Of a stretch of 7,834 nt of DNA, positions 6,689 through 7,834 are shown piece after piece; positions within the stretch are counted from its first letter, which is position 1; each line of letters begins with the position of its first letter. Made by a program: the position numbers and the translations under genes. The stretch comes from an uncultured Kroppenstedtia sp. (GTDB taxonomy: Bacteria; Bacillota; Bacilli; Thermoactinomycetales; DSM-45169): positions 1-7,834 of the forward strand of contig CAUGKZ010000063.1 of assembly GCA_959600065.1 (NCBI GenBank), read 5' to 3'. The notes beneath the pieces were generated by a model that had not been told where the DNA came from, did not search any database, and saw only the letters and a program-made list of their open reading frames with translations.

Positions 6689-6751
6689 GAGCATCGTCAA
6701 TAAGCTGGCAATTATAGATACGAACCCTTTTCTCAGGAACATCTCGATCAA

Positions 6752-6898
6752 AAAACTCACTCCCCTGTCAATTCGTTCTTATAATTGTTTGTGAAATACA
6801 AAGTTTACCCTATATGTTGTATTCTCTTTGTCGAAAAAAACTCCTATCAACATCTTCACAGAGAGATCGAACGCTTGTATTTGTTCAATATCCAACTC
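6752..6898. other. AT-rich intergenic stretch, no firm gene
   Basis: Between the broken membrane-protein gene and the fxsA terminator. A minus-strand frame is open for 38 residues from a TTG at 6895 to a TAA at 6781-6779 (also ATG at 6853, 24 residues). Neither start has a ribosome binding site, so I do not call it a gene. AATACAA (6795-6801) and TTGTATT (6817-6823) form a 7-bp inverted repeat around a 15-base loop. The promoter of the downstream minus-strand gene must lie here if that gene is transcribed independently, but no clear -35/-10 pair was found. Confidence 0.35.
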
Positions 6899-6924
6899 AA
6901 AAAAAATGCGGCCATGTGGCCGCA
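6899..6924 (-). terminator. Strong intrinsic terminator of the thioesterase-fxsA operon
   Basis: A perfect 7-bp stem TGCGGCC (6907-6913)/GGCCGCA (6918-6924) with a 4-base loop is followed on the minus strand by eight consecutive T (6906-6899). It lies 66 bases after the fxsA stop. A bulged 11-bp hairpin (6960-6987: GAAGGA, TGGGT with ACCCA, TCCTTC) sits directly after that stop and lacks a U-run; it may stabilise the mRNA end or be a weak first terminator. Confidence 0.92.
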
Positions 6925-6990
6925 GGAAACACTAAATATGCTGCAATAAAATCACCTCAGAAGGAAGTGGGTAGGAACCCATCCTTCATT

Positions 6991-7386
6991 CTAACGACGA
7001 AGGTACCAACGGATGCGTCCTTCGTTCATCCATTGCATCAGTTTTCGTTGGAGCAACAGCTTGACCATTCCCCGGACATAAGGGATCAAGAGCAAAATCC
7101 CCAGAATATCGGTGAAAAATCCTGGCACAACAAGAAGCAAGCCTCCCGCCAGGATACAGATGCCATCTAACAGGGCATCCCCTGGCAATTCATTCTGGGA
7201 AAGCTGAATCTGAGCCAGCCGCAAAGTCTGCAGACCCTGCCTGCGGGCAAAGTACCAACCAGCCAAGCCCGTGGCGATGACCAAGAGAACTGTCGGGGTC
7301 GCCCCGATCCACTTGCCTGCAGTGACCAAGCCCCAAATCTCCACAGCAGGCACGATAATCATGAACAAAATCAACATACGAAACAC
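6991..7386 (-). CDS. fxsA: FxsA family membrane protein
   Basis: Small inner-membrane protein of the FxsA family (PF04186; YtzA in B. subtilis), named after an E. coli protein that relieves F-plasmid exclusion of phage T7 when overproduced; its normal role is unknown. 131 residues. Hydrophobic segments lie at 4-24, 29-46 and a long stretch at 74-103. The last contains the family signature GGLLLVVPGFFTDILG (81-96) followed by LLLIPYVR. The C-terminus is basic (RIRWYLRR). The start is a GTG at 7386, with GGAGG eight bases upstream inside the end of the preceding gene. The next in-frame ATG, three codons on, is 17 bases from that site. Only three bases separate it from the thioesterase stop, so the two are coupled. 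In B. subtilis fxsA also lies near ytvI. Confidence 0.92.
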   Translation of the reverse strand: MFRMLILFMIIVPAVEIWGLVTAGKWIGATPTVLLVIATGLAGWYFARRQGLQTLRLAQIQLSQNELPGDALLDGICILAGGLLLVVPGFFTDILGILLLIPYVRGMVKLLLQRKLMQWMNEGRIRWYLRR

Positions 7387-7389
7387 AGG

Positions 7390-7827
7390 TCATTCCTCCG
7401 TTTGCCCGGAAATACGTTCGGACAATAACCGGAACAGCTGGGGCTCCTTCCTCTCCAGATTCAACCGCTTCAAGTTCCGATCCGTCCAAAAATGGATAGT
7501 CTCTCCCCGGGCCAGCAAGAGCTCATCATCCATCCGGTACACTTCGTAACAAAATGTGATCTTCGGTCCCCGCATCTCCCCGACCCACGTCCGTATAGAC
7601 AAAGTGTCATCATACTGTGCAGGGGAGATATACCGGCAGTGGAGATCGACAACCGGCAACAGCAATCCCCGCTTTTCTAATTCGCCGTATGAGAGACCCA
7701 CTTTCCGAATCCAATCGGTACGGCCCACCTCAAACCAAGTCGCGTAATTGCTGTGGTGAGCCACTCCCATCTGATCCGTCTCCTGATAGCGTACACGAAA
7801 TTGACTTTGATCCCGACGGGGTTTCAT
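7390..7827 (-). CDS. YbgC/FadM-type acyl-CoA thioesterase (hotdog fold)
   Basis: Cytoplasmic hotdog-fold enzyme likely hydrolysing acyl-CoA thioesters; the natural substrate cannot be told from sequence. 145 residues, close to the usual 130-150 for the 4-hydroxybenzoyl-CoA thioesterase/YbgC family. The diagnostic N-terminal motif RYQETDQMGVAHHSNYATWF (13-32) includes the catalytic Asp D18 and the HHSNY segment (24-28), followed by E33 and R36 in the start of the central helix. The remaining strands run from about 56 to 125, including FCYEVYR and ARGETIHFWTD. The ATG at 7827 gives a normal-length protein, but only seven bases of upstream sequence are in the window, so the ribosome binding site cannot be seen and a start further upstream cannot be excluded. 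First visible gene of an operon with fxsA. Confidence 0.88.
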   Translation of the reverse strand: MKPRRDQSQFRVRYQETDQMGVAHHSNYATWFEVGRTDWIRKVGLSYGELEKRGLLLPVVDLHCRYISPAQYDDTLSIRTWVGEMRGPKITFCYEVYRMDDELLLARGETIHFWTDRNLKRLNLERKEPQLFRLLSERISGQTEE

Positions 7828-7834
7828 TACGTTT

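Larger units (their letters stand above)
6363..6751 (-). pseudogene. Frameshifted gene for a small four-helix membrane protein
   Basis: Two adjacent minus-strand frames together read as one hydrophobic protein. The N-terminal half begins at TTG 6751 (GGGGAG eight bases upstream) or ATG 6742 and runs to a TGA at 6604-6602: MFLRKGFVSI..., then EAHWAMVLSIFIVFYF. The C-terminal half, in the frame one base back, runs open to the TAA at 6365-6363: AEKITHRKFWPYLLFHLFGG, ISLPFLYAW, and a last helix LKCSFLFWVIDIIVLKIL. Adding one T to the T5 run at 6626-6622 fuses them into about 129 residues with four predicted helices. A one-base loss in that run, real or a sequencing error, would explain the break. 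I cannot name the family; the size and an FWxxD motif near the end recall the UPF0715 small membrane proteins of Bacillus, as a weak guess. The region is AT-richer than its neighbours, suggesting transfer. Confidence 0.55.

Noticed and set aside
6814..7170. 118-residue plus-strand ORF across the fxsA terminator and the 3' half of fxsA
   Set aside because: Runs through a strong terminator palindrome and antisense to FxsA; polar, Gln-rich composition is typical of antisense to a membrane protein.

Overview
The window looks like chromosomal DNA of a spore-forming, Gram-positive Bacillales bacterium. Base composition is moderate to fairly high in GC, and a member of the Thermoactinomycetaceae or a related group is my best guess (inference). 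The reasons are the gene order, the strong GGAGG-type ribosome binding sites, a YtvI-type sporulation membrane protein, and PhoP, Mdh, Icd and CitZ proteins that closely resemble those of Bacillus. From memory, Bacillus subtilis has fxsA(ytzA)-ytvI-ytwI-citZ-icd-mdh-phoP-phoR in this part of its chromosome. The window keeps that backbone but differs at two places.

Layout. At 1-1018 the phosphate two-component pair lies on the minus strand: the 5' part of phoR, cut by the window edge, and phoP, joined by an ATGA stop/start overlap. At 1190-1220 a clear intrinsic terminator ends the upstream TCA-cycle operon. At 1232-4634 that operon, also minus strand, runs citZ (citrate synthase), icd (NADP isocitrate dehydrogenase), mdh (malate dehydrogenase), with gaps of 40 and 24 bases. 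These three enzymes cover citrate formation, its oxidation after aconitase, and regeneration of oxaloacetate. At 4635-5056 the interval between citZ and the divergent ytvI holds a candidate citZ promoter with a 7-bp inverted-repeat operator, a terminator-like hairpin, and directly before it a small minus-strand ORF of about 52 codons. The last takes the place where I would expect ytwI. At 5057-6229 is ytvI (plus strand).

At 6230-6960 a visibly AT-richer stretch interrupts what should be an fxsA/ytvI neighbourhood. It contains a frameshifted gene for a small four-helix membrane protein, a 13-bp perfect direct repeat near that gene's ends, tiny ORF remnants, and the strong terminator of the fxsA operon. 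At 6991-7827 a YbgC-type acyl-CoA thioesterase and FxsA form a tightly coupled minus-strand pair.

Most of the window is ordinary, well-conserved core metabolism. The parts worth a second look are the citZ upstream interval (hidden small gene, terminator and operator palindrome) and the low-GC insertion with the broken membrane-protein gene. I do not see a convincing new multi-gene system.
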